NCBI RefSeq assembly: GCF_021018805.1
Contig: NC_086247.1
Span: forward strand, 118,269,094-118,333,093
Reading direction: 5' to 3'
Length of the DNA: 64,000 bases
DNA from: Prinia subflava
Taxonomy: Eukaryota > Chordata > Aves > Passeriformes > Cisticolidae
A program made the translations under genes and the position numbers. Positions within the stretch are counted from its first letter, which is position 1. Each line of letters begins with the position of its first letter. Shown here one piece after another: positions 26,055-40,100 of this stretch. Below the pieces are notes generated by a model. The model saw only the letters and a list, made by a program, of their open reading frames with translations. It was not told the DNA's origin and did no database searches.

Positions 26055-28030
26055 GGGGTTCAGAAATAAACACTAAATTATTATCCAGAATTCTCAATGA
26101 GTATGGGAGACCTGTATTATTATTATATATATTGTTCCTACCTTAAAAAGCCAATGATGATGGTTGGAAATCACACTTGTTGCTTCAAAGTGATGGAACT
26201 GCATTGTTAACAGTTCATCACTTACATGATGCTGTCCTCACAAACCAAATGAAAAACTCATATACTGTAAAAAAATCTATCCTCCTCAGAAAATCAGAAC
26301 CCTCATCATTAAGATGGTTATTTAAAATTAAATAGATACACGTCTAGACTACCCTTTAGGATGATTTTTTTATGTTTCAAAGTTTGTTGTCACATTTGTT
26401 GTTTTATGAAAGAGTTACATGCTATGAACTAACACCATGTACATCAATGCAAGTGCTCACATGTATGTATACATGCATGTATTTGAAACCATGTATTTAA
26501 TTTCAGCTGAATTTGAAGATCTGTTTCTCCTAGGCTCACACAGACAGGTCTTCTGGTAGAAGATAAAACATTCTGTTCATGCCCCCAACTTGGGGAAAAC
26601 ATGTAACTGAACTCAACTGTAAATATTTTAAACATCGCTTATAACATAGGCCTTGGGAAAGAAATCTTTCAAAATCCCCAGGATTTATCCAATCCTCTGC
26701 ACGGGGAACTGGTTGGTAGCACACAAGGAGACATCAGCTGCATTTTAAAATGGAAAAATCAACCAATGATAAACTGTGTCTGGCTGATGAAACTCAGTGA
26801 GAGAATACACCCTCACTGACAGAATTGCAACACCAAGGATGAATGTTATTTTTAGCAAGAAAAGCACACCACACATTTACATTTCGGAATCTGTAAATGT
26901 GTTGCCAATACTGTTAGACTTACATTCCAACAGCAAAACTGATACCATACTTACAGTAGGTATAAATCAAATCTTCATTAAAATGGTGCTCACATTCCAC
27001 TTTTATCCAAACCTCTGCATATTAGATATATTTCTGAAACCACAAACTACACCATTGCTAATAAATGTATGTATCTTTAGTATTCAGAAGCCAAACTGGA
27101 GCTCTTAACAGCAGTAATAAACATGTAATTTGCATATTCCAGATATCTTATTAAGCCCAGGGTGGTACAAATAGCACCAATAGCAAACAGCACTTCACAA
27201 AAATAGGAAACCAAACACAGGGCATCCCAAACTGCTAATAGCATCTGCACCACTTCAAAAGATGTGTTACACAGTGAGCATCAGAAGGTGCTACCACTGC
27301 CCCAGGCAATAACAGCAAATTTACCAAAGGATCTCTGGTAGGGACTCCATATAAACTCCTTGCCCTCAGGAACCATTATAGATACCGGGAACTCAAACAG
27401 AACATGGTCAGCTCTAATTGAATGTCTGTATAAATTGTATCCAAGCAGTCCAGTATTCCATGTCAATGCACCAGAAGGCATCTTTGTCGTGACACTGGAA
27501 CAAGCAGAAGAACTATTCTTAGTCCTCTCAGTGACAACTGCCATGGTTAGCTTGCTCTGTGGCTACATAAGGAGTTGTTTTAAACTATATGTGCTGCCTT
27601 TTATTTTTTATTTTCCACTGGAGAAGAATGGTGTTATAGCAAGTAAGAAAGGAAATTACTGTAAAATCAGATTGGAAACCTCTCAACTCAAATGAATTGT
27701 TCTAACAGTGTGGACACCACACTAAAAGAATTCTGAAACGTCCAACTTCTAACAGGACCACCATAAGCAACAGAAGTTGACTTCTACCAAGAAAAAAACA
27801 TTCACAGCTTTCCTCTGCTCTGCCAAGACTGTCACCTCCATGTGGAAGGCTACACATTAGCTAAGCCTGATTTCCCTTTTGTAAACCCATGCTGAGTTTT
27901 TCCAATCTCTTTTTTGTGAGGCCACAGCTGAAGCATTCATCCCGATTTGGGATTTTTCAATACAAGAAATGTATGTACTACTGTCCAGCACAAAGCCACA
28001 GAGATTTAAGGAACTGTAGCATCTTTTATA

Positions 28031-28250
28031 TGAGGAGAGGCTGAGAGGGCTGGGACTGGTCAGCCTGGAGCAGAGAAGGCTCAGAGGGAATCTTGGATGG
28101 TCAGACACTGTAAGAGGTTACCCAGATTGCCTGTGGAGTCTCCACCCTTGGTCAGTCCTGGGCAACCTGCTCTGTTTGATCCTGCTTTGAGCAAGGGGTT
28201 GGGGTTAGATAATCTCCAGAGGTGCCTTCCAACCTAAATAACTCTCTATA
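28031..28250 (+). mobile_element. CR1 LINE 3' end, internally deleted
   Basis: The plus strand reads in CR1 sense: TGAGGAGAGGCTGAGAGGGC, AGCCTGGAGCAGAGAAGGCT, then GGTGGAGTCTCC-like and CCTGGGCAACCTGCTCTG blocks, and GATAATCTCCAGAGGTGCCT near the end. The stretch between the AGGCTCAGAGGGAATC block and the GAGGTTACCCAGATTGCCTG block is shorter than in usual CR1 copies, suggesting an internal deletion near 28100. Confidence 0.88.
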
Positions 28251-28573
28251 AAAAAGAATTTTAGTAAAGTTGACATCTCCAGTCAAAAGAACTGAGCTTT
28301 CTGGCTGAAGACAACAATCAAAAACAACTTCATTATAGAGAAAAATCAGGCGTGATTTTGCACAGAAAGTTCAAAGCCCTATAAACAAAAGCTGATATTT
28401 CTCCTATCCAAATACAGTCCAAAGTACCACGGTAAGAAAATTAAGCTGCTACTTCTCTACACACAGAGGACTCATCACAGCAAACTAAATTTCCTTCAAA
28501 GCAGTAAGGTTTTTAGCAAGTGTATTGTCTAAATTAGAAAGTATTTCTTCAACTATGCAGGAAAGTAAGTTTA

Positions 28574-29122
28574 GCACAGAAGCACAGAGTCATTGAAGTT
28601 AGAAGGGTCCTCAGGAGGTCATCTGGTCCAAATCCCCTTGCTCATGCAGGGCCACTTACCATGGCTGGCTGCCCAGGGCCATGTCCAGATGGCTTTTGAG
28701 TATCTCCAAAGCTGGAGACTCCACAATCTCTCTGGGCAATCTGTTTCCATGTTCAGTCACCCTTACAGTCAAAAAGTGTTACCTGATGTTCTGACAGAGC
28801 CTCCTGTTTTTTAATTTCATGCCTTTTCTCCTGTCACTGGGCACCAATGGAAATAGCCCATCTGTGGCCTGTTTGCACCCTCTCCTCAGGGATTTATATG
28901 CATTGATGAGATCCCCTTCAGCCTTCTTTTCTCCAGACTAAATAGTCCCAGCTCTCACAGCCTTTCTGTGTAGAAGAGATGCTCCATGACCTTAGTGGCC
29001 CTTTGTCTGACTCTTCAGCACATCCATGCCTCCCATGCCCTGGGGAACCCAGGACCAGACACAGCACTGCAGGTGTGGCCTCAGCAGCACTGAACACAGG
29101 GGAAGGATCACCTCCCTCCAGC
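28574..29122 (-). mobile_element. CR1 LINE 3' end, about 550 bp
   Basis: The longest CR1 tail in the window, reversed on the plus strand: CACAGAGTCATTGAAGTTAG, AGGTCATCTGGTCCAAATCC, ATGTCCAGATGGCTTTTGAG, then CACTGGGCACCAATGGAAA, GATGAGATCCCCTTCAGCCT, CAGGACCAGACACAGCACTG and GCAGGTGTGGCCTCAGCAG. These are in the usual order for avian CR1. It lies tail to tail with the CR1 copy at 28031-28250, with about 320 bp between. Confidence 0.93.
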
Positions 29123-29188
29123 ATAACTTATGCTATGATATAATCAAATATTATGTTTCTCTTCAGACTGTAAACCACCGTCCTCTCC

Positions 29189-29212
29189 AAAAAAAAAAAA
29201 AAAAAAAAAAAA
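29189..29212. repeat. Poly(A) tract
   Basis: Twenty-four uninterrupted A, about 65 bp beyond the CR1 copy. CR1 does not normally end in poly(A), so this is a separate homopolymer or the trace of another insertion. Confidence 0.95.
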
Positions 29213-32200
29213 GAGGGCAGATGAAATTTCCATTATGTACCTGACAGTGGCAGTTTATCCATTTAAGTGGGAAAAACATAGGAACAGACTTGTGGTTTAA
29301 TTTTTTCAGCCTACCTGTTCTCTCTCACCTTTTTTTGAAATGTTTTATATTGTAGAAAACACATACATGGTAAACAGTTTTTCTCTTCAGAAAGCAGAAA
29401 GAAGCAAGAAAAGATTATGTCATAATACACCGCAGGATCAAAAGATATGAAATCCACTTACCAAAACTAATTCTTGTAGGCCTGAGAAAAAATTGTACAT
29501 AAGCCATTCTTAAGTCTGCAGTATCCCAAAATAAATTAATTTCCCCAGTTTAAGAAAATTTACCAAAGGAACAAACAGTCCGTAAGCTCTCCATTAAAGA
29601 GTCTTCTATTTGTTCTTAATTCCCCATGAGTCAAGTATATGAGAAAGAGTAGGTTGAGGACAGAGTAAATATAATAATCAGCAGCTCTCTTCCAAACTAT
29701 ACATCCGAGGACAATTAACTCTTTCAAATCCAACAGTCACTTCTTTTGCCTTCCTTGCTAATCTGGTTTTTCAGCAAAATTATTTTCATAATTTTAAAAC
29801 TAAAGCTAATAGAATGAAAAACCATGTGAAAAGTGAACAAGTAAGGGCATGTATATGAAATGAAAATATCCTCTATCTGAGTAACAAGCAAAAATCCATC
29901 ATCCATGGGAAAAAATTAATAGGTAGTTAATAGGTTATTTCTGAAATGAGAACTGTCAGTAGCAGTTCTAATAGCCACAATTTTTTCACACAGATAGAAT
30001 CAAAAAAGACAGACACTAAATTTAAAATTTAGAAAGAGAACTCCTATTGGAAACACGGAATACATATGAGAAGTTGCTATGCATGTGACCTATTTTTATG
30101 CTGGTCCATAAACATTTCATTGGACTACATTAAAACAGGACAGAAAGCTGCACAAACTCCTCTTCCTAAGTAGCCGTATTATTTTATGCTCTTATGAATA
30201 CTGAGTCAGCCATTAGACATAATGGGATTAGAGAGAGGATACAAAAAGCTTCAACATTCATGCTCTCAACAAGAAATGCAGAAATCTTGACTTCAGAGAA
30301 GCATTAAATTGTCATTATCAGAGCTTTTCAATCAATGCAGAACAGCTCATACTTTACAACATTTGGCACTGGAGTCTTGAGTGCCCAAAATTAGACATTT
30401 GCTTTGTGGACTGAAAAAGTCCAGCATAAGCTTAAGGTTATCATCTGCAGCTCTGTTTTTGGAAGCATAATTACAACCTTCCCGCTGTTATAAAACAGGA
30501 AAATAAAAAGTGATAATAAGCAGCACAACTCTTTCTGAAGAAACTGTCCAAGCTATTCACTATATTTTCCATTACTGCTTTGTTTTCAGTTTTTGCGACA
30601 GACAAACTGATTTACACAATCAGTAAATATTTCAATTCATCTCAAACACCAGGATCTACAATTACTATAATTTATTCAACATGGCAAAAACCATTACCTG
30701 GGCTACTTGCAATATTAAATTGCAATGAATGATGTACGTTTTCCCTTAGATCTCTTCACCACCAAACTATATCCATTTATTACCTACATAAAGACAGTTC
30801 TACTCTGCAGAGACTGATAATGAAAGTAAGCAATACTGTAGGAAGCCAGAGGCAATAATGGAAACAGTGAGATGCTGTGTGTTATCACAATTTAAATGCT
30901 GCATTTGTGTTGCCAGCTCTGAAATTTGCTGTTTTAACACATGTTATAACAACCTACCACTAAGACTGAGAAAGCTGTTGAAAGTCTAAGCAGCTACATA
31001 CCTCACACCTCGATGATCTTTGCAAATCTGGGGGCAGCATTAATTCATACAGCTTCCAGAGTGCTTAGCTACTTGAGCTAGATCAAAGTTGCAGGAGCTG
31101 TACCTACTAATCCACTTACTGGAAAAACACACTCTTAATGCAAAAATCAACAGAAACAACTGGTTTTAACAGTTCTTTTCCTGCTGGAGCACCAGGTTAA
31201 GTCCAACATTCACTTAATCTATCAGAAAAGATCTAATAACTTTAAAAGTCTAAAAATTTAATGGTAACTTTATTTTAATATGAGTATTTGAAAGGAAATT
31301 TTGCCAAATGCTTTGGAAAATCTAACCAAACTGATCTGCTGTGTCTACATGCTTTTTGATATCAAAGAACTCCAAGGGATTAATGAGCTCTTCATTTTAT
31401 AAAAGCTGTATTGACTCTTCCCCAACATGACACATTTCTCTATATTTCCTCTAATTTTCTTCTTCAAAACAGTTTCTACCCATTTTCACAGTACAGATGT
31501 CAGCCTGTCTGATCTGTAATTTCATCACCTTCTCTGGAAATCTCTTAAAACACTGGTACCACACTAACAACTTTGACAGTCAGTTTCAAGTGAGAGAATA
31601 CACACAACAATTAGCAGTTTTGATACATTAACTCTTGAGATCTTTCAGAACTCTTAAATTAGGATCTCCTCTTTCTGGTGTATTATTTTCCCAGTCTTTT
31701 GACTTTCCTGTGCAATATCTTCTGTCAGCATTTCACTTACAAATGAATTCTCCAGTTAGTCTTTCATAAAGAAGCATTTCATCTGAAACCTTCATCTCTA
31801 AAGGTATATGGATACAAAAACTAAGTATTGCAGCTTTGCCTCTTTAGCTGGGGCTTTCTTTTACACATTGATCAACTAGTGATCTTACATAATCTTTGAC
31901 TTCTTTTTTCAGAAAAGAGGTTACTGTTATTTTTAAGTCTGTGCAGATAATTTTTTAAATTCTTCACTGTCAGTTTTCTTTTATTTCATATTTAACCACG
32001 GCAGGTGTAAATGGGGATCCTGTCTTCCCCATTTCCACATGACTCCAGCTGTTTGGAAGATGCCTTCTTTTCATGAGAGCCTCCTCTATTTTGTTCTCCC
32101 CAAGTGTTTTTTGATAAGTGGTACATATTTGCTTCCAGCTCCCCAGGTGGTATCTTTAGTGTCTGTGATGTCTGTTCTTTTGACTACTTCTTTTATATTT

Positions 32201-32462
32201 TTGTTTTGTTTTATGTTGTTTTTTGCTCTCAAGTATAAAAGCAAGGAACACTAGCTTTTCAATCTTCTGTGTGAAGCATTAAGTTCTCTCTTTCATAAGC
32301 CAGATAATGCTAAGAGGTAAACTGTAACATGGAACAGCCATGGAGCTCGACTTCAAAGCCATGGGCTCAAGATCAACATCCTGAACCAACCGGGCTCAGA
32401 ACACAGCTATCATGGTCCATGCCAGTCACATATTCCTCAAGAAAGCCACTACACAGACAAAA

Positions 32463-32486
32463 AAAATTCAGACAAATCTGAATTTT
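32463..32486. repeat. Perfect inverted repeat, 10-bp arms
   Basis: AAAATTCAGA and TCTGAATTTT separated by CAAA. Confidence 0.95.
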
Positions 32487-33770
32487 CTTCAAATGCACAA
32501 TGCAAGTAGTGAGCACATGTTATCATGTGATTTAAAAGCATGTGATATCCAAAGATTGAGTTCTACTACACCAGATTGGTGACACTGAACTCAGCCTCCT
32601 CTGACACAATCAAAAACTGAATATTCAGGCCTGTGCACGAGATGAAGCAACATATTCACTGTTTTAGGAGAGAATTACCAGCATGGGATCCAGTATTTTT
32701 TGGTTGCCCCAGAAGTGTGCAGCCTCAAAGGGTAATTTGGGGAAAGAAGGCTTCTCAGCTGAATAACCCTGACACATTAGTAGGCTGGGTTGAAATAGGA
32801 AAGTCTTGCTCTACTTGTTCTCTCAAGATACAAATCTATAATCACAGCATGATGACTGTAAACCTCCTTACCATATTTGCACAGTAACTATAATCAAGGA
32901 TCTACATCAGCAACAGGTTACTAATACAAATTTTATGAGCTAAGTGTAACTCAAAACAGATCTGCTAATCACTCTTTCTTAGGCCCTGTGAAAGAGGCAA
33001 TGGATACATCCTTTGCCTCCTTCAGAATTATGAGGTTCAATCCAACATTCCCAATAAAGAAATGCTCTACTCAATTAATCTACATTAATATCAAGATGAG
33101 TTTTAAAAGTGAAGAATATTCAAGATTTTGAGCAGTAGCTGAAGTATGAGAGGACTACTAACATTTTACCAAATTCTACCAAAACCTTGACAATCAGTTC
33201 TTTTCAGATAGGCTTTTAATAAGCCCTATTAGTATCAGTCCAGTCTGTAACTCTACCAGGTATAGTGCCAAACTATCTGCTTTCCAATGTAAAGGACATG
33301 CTCAAGTTCAAAATATAGACTATCTTATTTAGTTTATGTCATTGCTGAAATTTCCAACTCTGTAACATGAAGTTAAGTTCTGCATGATTGCACCTGCAAT
33401 CTGCTGTATTGTGTCAGTAGCTGGAAAGAGCAAAAATAAGGTAACTGGATTTAAGCTTACAACAGCACTGTTCATCCCCAGTGATTTGGTGTTTTCCAAT
33501 TTAATAGCATCTCTCTATTTTAATATCTCTCATTTTCATTATCTCACAACCCTTATCACCAATTAACAAAGACCTGTTTTCAAGTAATTCCTTAGGGTGT
33601 ATATACAAAATCTATTTGTCTTGTTTGATTTCATTTAAATCAAATACAGACCTATACCATATTTTATAGACATTCTGAATTACAAAATCACCTCAAAATT
33701 AAAAAAAAAAAAATTTAAAAAAACACCCCCTGAAACTGAAAAAAAACCCCCTGGAACTAGCAGCATTGTC

Positions 33771-33803
33771 TAATTAGGATTTAATAACATCTAATCCTAA
33801 TTA
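33771..33803. repeat. Perfect inverted repeat, 11-bp arms
   Basis: TAATTAGGATT and AATCCTAATTA separated by 11 bp. Each arm contains a TAATTA core, the site type bound by many homeodomain proteins. Confidence 0.95.
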
Positions 33804-36800
33804 CTGTAGCAGCACTACTTCCTTTCCATGCAGATACAGTTATCTGCCTGTTCTGTGTTAGTTTTTCTCTTAGAAGTAAATGCCTGCCTGCAAAGTTCAG
33901 AAAACCTTATCCTCAGCAGATAGGACAATTCATCCTCCACTAAGGGGAAACAGAGACAGTCAAGTTCTCAACAGTATCTGCCTTCATTTGTACAGCCCTC
34001 TATATTTTTGCAGTGTTGTTATACTCATCACTGAATAATGCTGCAGACTTAGGGTAAGATAATTTATTTTTCTTGCCATAGTATAACTTTTAAGGTTTAC
34101 TTACTGTTCACCTGAAAGGTTATAAGACATTAAGAAAACATGCAATGGTGTGGAAGAGGCACTTGCCTTAACTCCAAGCTTCAGTCTGCAGCACTGATCA
34201 GTGATGGGTGTGATGACACCAACAGAGTGCATGCTGAAGTATCACATAAAGGAAGCTGAAGTTCATGAACAAGAGGGAAAAATAAAACATTGTTAAACAG
34301 TGAAAAGATGGTAGGGTGAAAAATACTCAGGAGCATGGAGAAGCTGAAGAAAAAATACACAGCTTAAACTTTTGCCTTTCTCAAAAAATCCTAGCTAGAT
34401 TTGATTTTTGTTATCCTGAGAAGATACTCCAGTTCATATAAAATGGATAGGAGGGTTTTTCAACACATGACTAGGACTAGCCTTGATCACTTAACAGCTC
34501 CTCCATTAATATAGCAGTGAATGCAAACAATTTAAGAAATCACTATGTGCTATTTTTTTAAAGATAAAAACCCCAAGTATCTACTGATACACTATTTTTT
34601 TATCATTTACCTCATTGTTACTTTTAAAAACCCCCATGTTACACAGAAGATACTCTTTCCTTTCCATGTGTCCCGGCAGTATTGCACTTATTTGCAATTA
34701 TTTCAAGGTGGACTGACTGTCCTGCTGTTAAGGTCTTGCACCCTTTCTCACTTGACAGAGCAACACTGAGTCCTTCAAGCACTCCCAACGTAAACAAATT
34801 CTGAATAATTAAAATCTTGAATATTACTTTCTATGCTTATTATCCTTTTATAGAAAAGAGAGCATTTCTGACACATAAGAATCCCTTCATCAGCTAAAAA
34901 CATCATAAACCTGAAACAATCACACTTTGAGAATGCCATTACATGTGCCACATTGAGAGGACACACAAGGTAGTGACAGCCTAGACACACATTTATGATA
35001 CCAATCAAGGTTTGTTTCATTAACATTGAACTCTGTTTTTGTTATCCACATGATTTCATACAGTACTTGACACACTGGAAGTTCACAGTTACATAATTCT
35101 GGCCTATATTGAGGCCTAAGCCAGCAGAAAGAAATACAAGTAGGTAATCGTTACTTTGACAGTGCATCTACCCTTTCTCAACTCTGCATAAAGAACTCTC
35201 ATTATTAAGCAGAATTTTACACCCACATATTAATTAATCATGACAAGAATACCCTCAAGTCAAATCTAAAGAGGTAAGATTTGTCCTTTTGAGGGCCCAT
35301 TATATTAACATACACCAAAATCCTACAAACCCCCCACAATCTATAAAACTCTAAACATCTGCCACTGAACAAATACCAATATAAAAACTAAACAGTGTCA
35401 CATCTCCTCTCTTTGAGGAAAGGATGACACAAATGTCTCCCACTGTTTCACAATGTGCTTTCAGAAATAAGAGCATGGGAATATGTCTCCCATGGCTGAC
35501 TTCATCTTCCAGCATACCCTACAGATTTTAATTTCCTAAAATCTTTTGTCAAACTGAACAGAGTATTGGCAAAACCCGAATGTCACAAATTGAAATGCAA
35601 CTCATTATTTTAACTTATAACTTTTATTTGATTTAAATAACCCTAAATTTACTTATCTTCAATATCATTTAGAGCTAGAAGCACTATCATACTCTTTGTT
35701 TGAAATTGAGTATTTATATTTTAGGGACAAGAAGATGGAAAAACACTTCTTTTGCAGTAAAAAAAGTTCTATTACTTTTACATGTATAAGTAAATTATAG
35801 ATTTCTCAAGTACAGAAATATTCAAATCATTTATAGAGTACAAGATGTTTGTGAACAAAAAACATATGTGAGAGACAAAAAGCAAACCAAACTTAGACGG
35901 TAAAGATTTCTGGAGTCACAAGTCACATTTGTTTAAGAGATATTCAAACGAAAAATTTATTCCAGATTTAGGACTAAGATTTTACGTACCTAGAATAGCT
36001 GAATAACTAAGAAGCAGCATCACCACATCAGAACAAACTGCAGGCAGAGACATCTCCATCAAGAAAACAGAACCTCTTTACGTGTTGCAGCTGTAATCCC
36101 AACAGCCAGGCTTGTTTACATCCTAATTATAGCGATATCCTGCAAGCCACCACTAAGAGGATACACACTATCTTCTTGTAGCTCTGCTATCATTCCAACC
36201 AGATTTTGTCATATTTACAGCACCACTGAACAACAAACTCTGCCTAAATTGCTGATTATCAATGAGTGGTTTTTTGACTTTGGTATAGCATAATTCTAAA
36301 GCTACTTTTCCTTTAGAAAGCAGTTTGCAAGAAGATATATATGAAACTGGACTACTGGTTTATTTTTCTGCATATTTTTTCTGGCAAGTGACTTGATGGT
36401 GCCAGGTGAGGTTTCTCATTTTAGCACACAAAATAATTGCAAAATTATCATCACGCGAAAGAAAACATTAAGTAAATGAATAACAAATCAATTACTCTCT
36501 GCCAGATTACTCCAGTGGAAGTAAGGAGGACATTTCAAATCACACTCTTCTGGATCTTTTTTTTCCATATTTCAAATTAATGCAAAGCAGATGTAAATCA
36601 GTATTTATTGGTGTATTAGTTCTTCCTTCCTTTTTCTTGCAACATGTTTAATTTCCAGTCTCTAAAGACACAGTTTATGTATTTACAGAAACATAATGTC
36701 TGAAATAAACATTGCAGCTGCTTATGTGTGTACCTTCCGAAGTGCACAAACACGTGTTTGCATGTATATTAATAATCTCTACGTTTTGTTCTGTGTGAAA

Positions 36801-36975
36801 ACACTACCAGTTGCTGTACATTCATGGGAATAACTTTCAAGCACAAGTAATGAAGCATGAAATAGGAAGTCACAGGTTAAAATTACTTTTGAAACAGGCA
36901 TGGCACAGTACATTACATATATATTTAAAAGTCTTTCAAATAGACAGTATAAGACAACCACAAAAAGCTACTCAC

Positions 36976-37179
36976 CATCTCATATGCTGTTACAATCTTT
37001 TTCAAGACCTCTGGAACAATCCCTTGGAGCTCCATAGCTGGATACTGATCACTGAGATTCACTACTACCAGGGGTGTATTATCAGGCCCAACCAAGTGCA
37101 TAGACACTGCCAAAATGCACTGCATAAGATTTGCTACAGGAGAGAGGCCACATAATTCTTTGAACGAAACTACTGCATT
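36976..37179 (-). CDS. PLCL2: PLCL2 exon 3 (68 codons)
   Basis: This exon continues PLCL2 after the C2 domain. It begins [12 protein letters not shown] and ends KKIVTAYEM. The acceptor is tttttgcag|AATGCA and the donor ATG|GTGAGT, both strong consensus sites. It starts and ends in phase 0 and joins exon 2 at ENMQ|NAVV, the junction expected in the mammalian protein as I remember it. The encoded segment is predicted from its composition to be mostly helical and belongs to the PLCL-specific C-terminal extension; I see no catalytic motif in it. The open frame continues past the donor into the intron for about 17 codons, so intron retention would give a short altered tail. Confidence 0.95.
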
Positions 37180-40100
37180 CTGCAAAAAGGAAAGAAAGAG
37201 TTTCCTCTGCAGTTAAACATGAAATTCAAAGTCTTATTATTTCAGAATAAAATACTTTACTGTTATACTTGAGCTACAATATCGAACTACAATTACAACA
37301 GCTTTTCCCTGAAGAACTGGCATTTTCAAAACCAACCAAATTTACACATACATTTTACAAAAAATGTTTAAAATTCAAGGAATGCAGTACATACCACAGG
37401 AAAAAAATCTATTTAGAACAAGTATATCTCCTCTCTATCATGGCTAAAATTAACTATGGAAATAAACAGATTCTAAAACAGTGGTTATATACTTTGAAAA
37501 ATTTTAAGACTTTTTTTTAATGCCACCAAGAGAAAAAAAAATTAGATGCTGAATATCCCAGTTAAGCAAAGTGAAGTAGAAGGAGGAATTCAGCACATTT
37601 GTAACTTTAAACATACCTGAACTACAGTCCAGACGTGCTGTGGATCTGCAGGCTCCCATTTGGTGTGACTCACAAACCCAGCACTTCACTATTGATGTAT
37701 TCCTATCATAGTCACTCTTAAGTGAATTTTTAAAGTACTTTAACTTAAATACTGATTCTGTACCTTTCCATAAGATTTCTTACAGTCATATTTTATATCC
37801 AGTATGGTAGAATATAAAGCCATAAGTTTAAACTCGAAGAAAGTTTACAGCACTGGAAATACAGTGTGACTCCAAGTAGCCACTGACATTCCACAATGGG
37901 AATACTATCAGCACTGTACAGAATTTAGGATTTTTGTACCAATTGGGAACTGGTGATCTATGGCAGGTCTGGAGTTTGTGTTCCTGTAGGAAATAAAAAT
38001 AAAAATATGGTATATTTAAGTTACAAATGTGCTCAGTGCTCCTTTCTCTCATGTTGCACCCAGGCAGAGTATCTGGTACAAATTTTCATTTTGATCCAAA
38101 TCACTTTCCATCTTGCTGGCATGGTAAGACTCATGTGTGGATATGTCTCCTAGAAGGACATAACACCAGCCTTAACTCAAACAGGAATCAAATGTGAAAT
38201 ATTTTGCTGTCCCTTTATCAGACAAAATACCAAACCAGACTTCCAAATATGTATGTACACCATATTCATGCAAAATTATGAACACTAAATTGTATCTACC
38301 CAGTCACTTAGAGTGTAGTTTAGTAAATGTCCATGAAACAGAAACTTCTTTTATCAACTGATGTACACTTCAATGACACAATAATTACACAGCTCAAGAG
38401 ACAGACATTGGGAAGTCCATTCAAAGAGATTTTGCTTGAGATAAGTACCATGGATGCCATTATGAACAACCCTTTTACAGAGAGATTAAGGAGGACCCAG
38501 GGATTGTATATATTCATTAATGATGGACAGGACAAGACTAACACGTACTACTGTTATGAATCTTGCCTTTGGACTTCCAACTCTATATCCAAAGACTATT
38601 CCTCATACTGTTAAGTAATGTAAACATGTAACATCACATCCAGTTCAAACACCCATATTATACTTTTATCAGTGATTAATACATAACAAGTTATAACATC
38701 AGTTTTTGTCATGGTAATATAGGAAGAAACAAAAAAGGCTATTCTTATACAGATTTAAAGAGACTTTTAAACTTGGTGATGCACAATTTCTTTCTTCCTC
38801 TTGTTCCATCTCATATTAAAAAAATCAAACTAACCAAGTTTGCCCCTTATAATCTGGCTTCCGAGGATATCATGGTCATAAAACCAATTACAATTTATAA
38901 CACAAGATTTCAGTAATATAGGAATTAAACAAATCTCACATTCTCTGGCATAAATTGATACTTACTTTAATTGAGTTGTTAATTTGCTTTTATTAGCTGT
39001 AAAAACTTAGTTACACAGAATTTAAATGGTGCGCATTATATAATCTGTTAGCAAAGTTAAGAAAAACCAATCTTCCCTCATGTGCCTAAAATAACTTCTC
39101 AATAGCGTCTTGAGATAATGATAAATGTAGCTGATAGTACATCTTTCAAACTGACAAAATAAAATACATAAAATGCGTTTTAATATCTCAAGTTCAAAGA
39201 AACCCCACTGGAGAGTCTGTTTTCAATTATATCATTATGCTGTGCACACTGTAGCATGCACATTCAAGAGTTTAATGTAGCTACACAAAATTCTGTTTTC
39301 ACTGCTTCTTCAACTCAGTTCTTCCTTGAAAAGTATCTTAAAATACAGTATTCTTCATATGACAGAATTCTAGCCTTCAATAGGTTAACTACAGGTAAAG
39401 TTCATTCTACATGCAGCCTGCAATTTGAAACATTTATGAGTCAAAGTATCATCCCCGTATTTTTTTAATTATCTTTTAAAGGAGCAAATTTATATACCAA
39501 GTGGAAAGGGAAAGCTGCATAATTATGTGCTAATTTCTTCTTTCATATAAAATTAGCTTTAAAATTGTATTACTATTAGAATCTCTTTAATATAAGATTA
39601 TTCATGAAGGAAATTTATATACACTGATGTGCCTTAAAAATCCAGAATCATGTTTCAGACGTTTCCTTTAATCCTTTTTCCCTTAACATTCTATAACACC
39701 AAGAGGATTTGATAGGTCCGTCCACTTGAAATGATGATTCTCAATTTTGTTGATCACTGCTAGTATTGCATCAGAAGTTCATAAATAGTTAAAAGTTTTA
39801 TTAAATGGAATGTAACTTTACAACTCAATTTTACTATATTTCTAAAAGAGGTTATTTACCTGGAATCTCCAAGTAACACATTTTCTGAAGTGAGATCTCT
39901 TGGCTTCCATAAAACAAAGCACCTCAGACTGCACTTCTTCCCCAAACTCAATGTGTTTACCAACATGAAATTTAAAGTAGGACAACTTCTTATAGAAGAT
40001 ACCTTCTAATATCTAAGTGTTAATGCCATGTATTTCTAACATAACTAGGAAGAATCATGGAAAGCAAATGGATCTTTCTTTAAAGTACTGCCTTCAATTT

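Larger units (their letters stand above)
22080..36975 (-). other. PLCL2: PLCL2 intron 3 (14.9 kb)
   Basis: A complete intron between exons 3 and 4 with GTGAGT donor and CTACAG acceptor. It contains ATT-rich microsatellites near 26.0-26.1 kb, two CR1 copies lying tail to tail at 28.0-29.1 kb, a long A tract at 29189-29212, and perfect inverted repeats at 32463-32486 and 33771-33803. I see no exon or RNA gene in the remainder. Confidence 0.85.

Noticed and set aside
26459..26478. Near-palindrome of CATGTATGTA/TACATGCATG type
   Set aside because: Explained by alternating purine-pyrimidine low complexity; one mismatch and no further structure.
27281..27695. Overlapping open frames on both strands (87 and 111 codons)
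   Set aside because: No recognised domain, no splice or promoter context; overlapping frames in opposite strands are common by chance.
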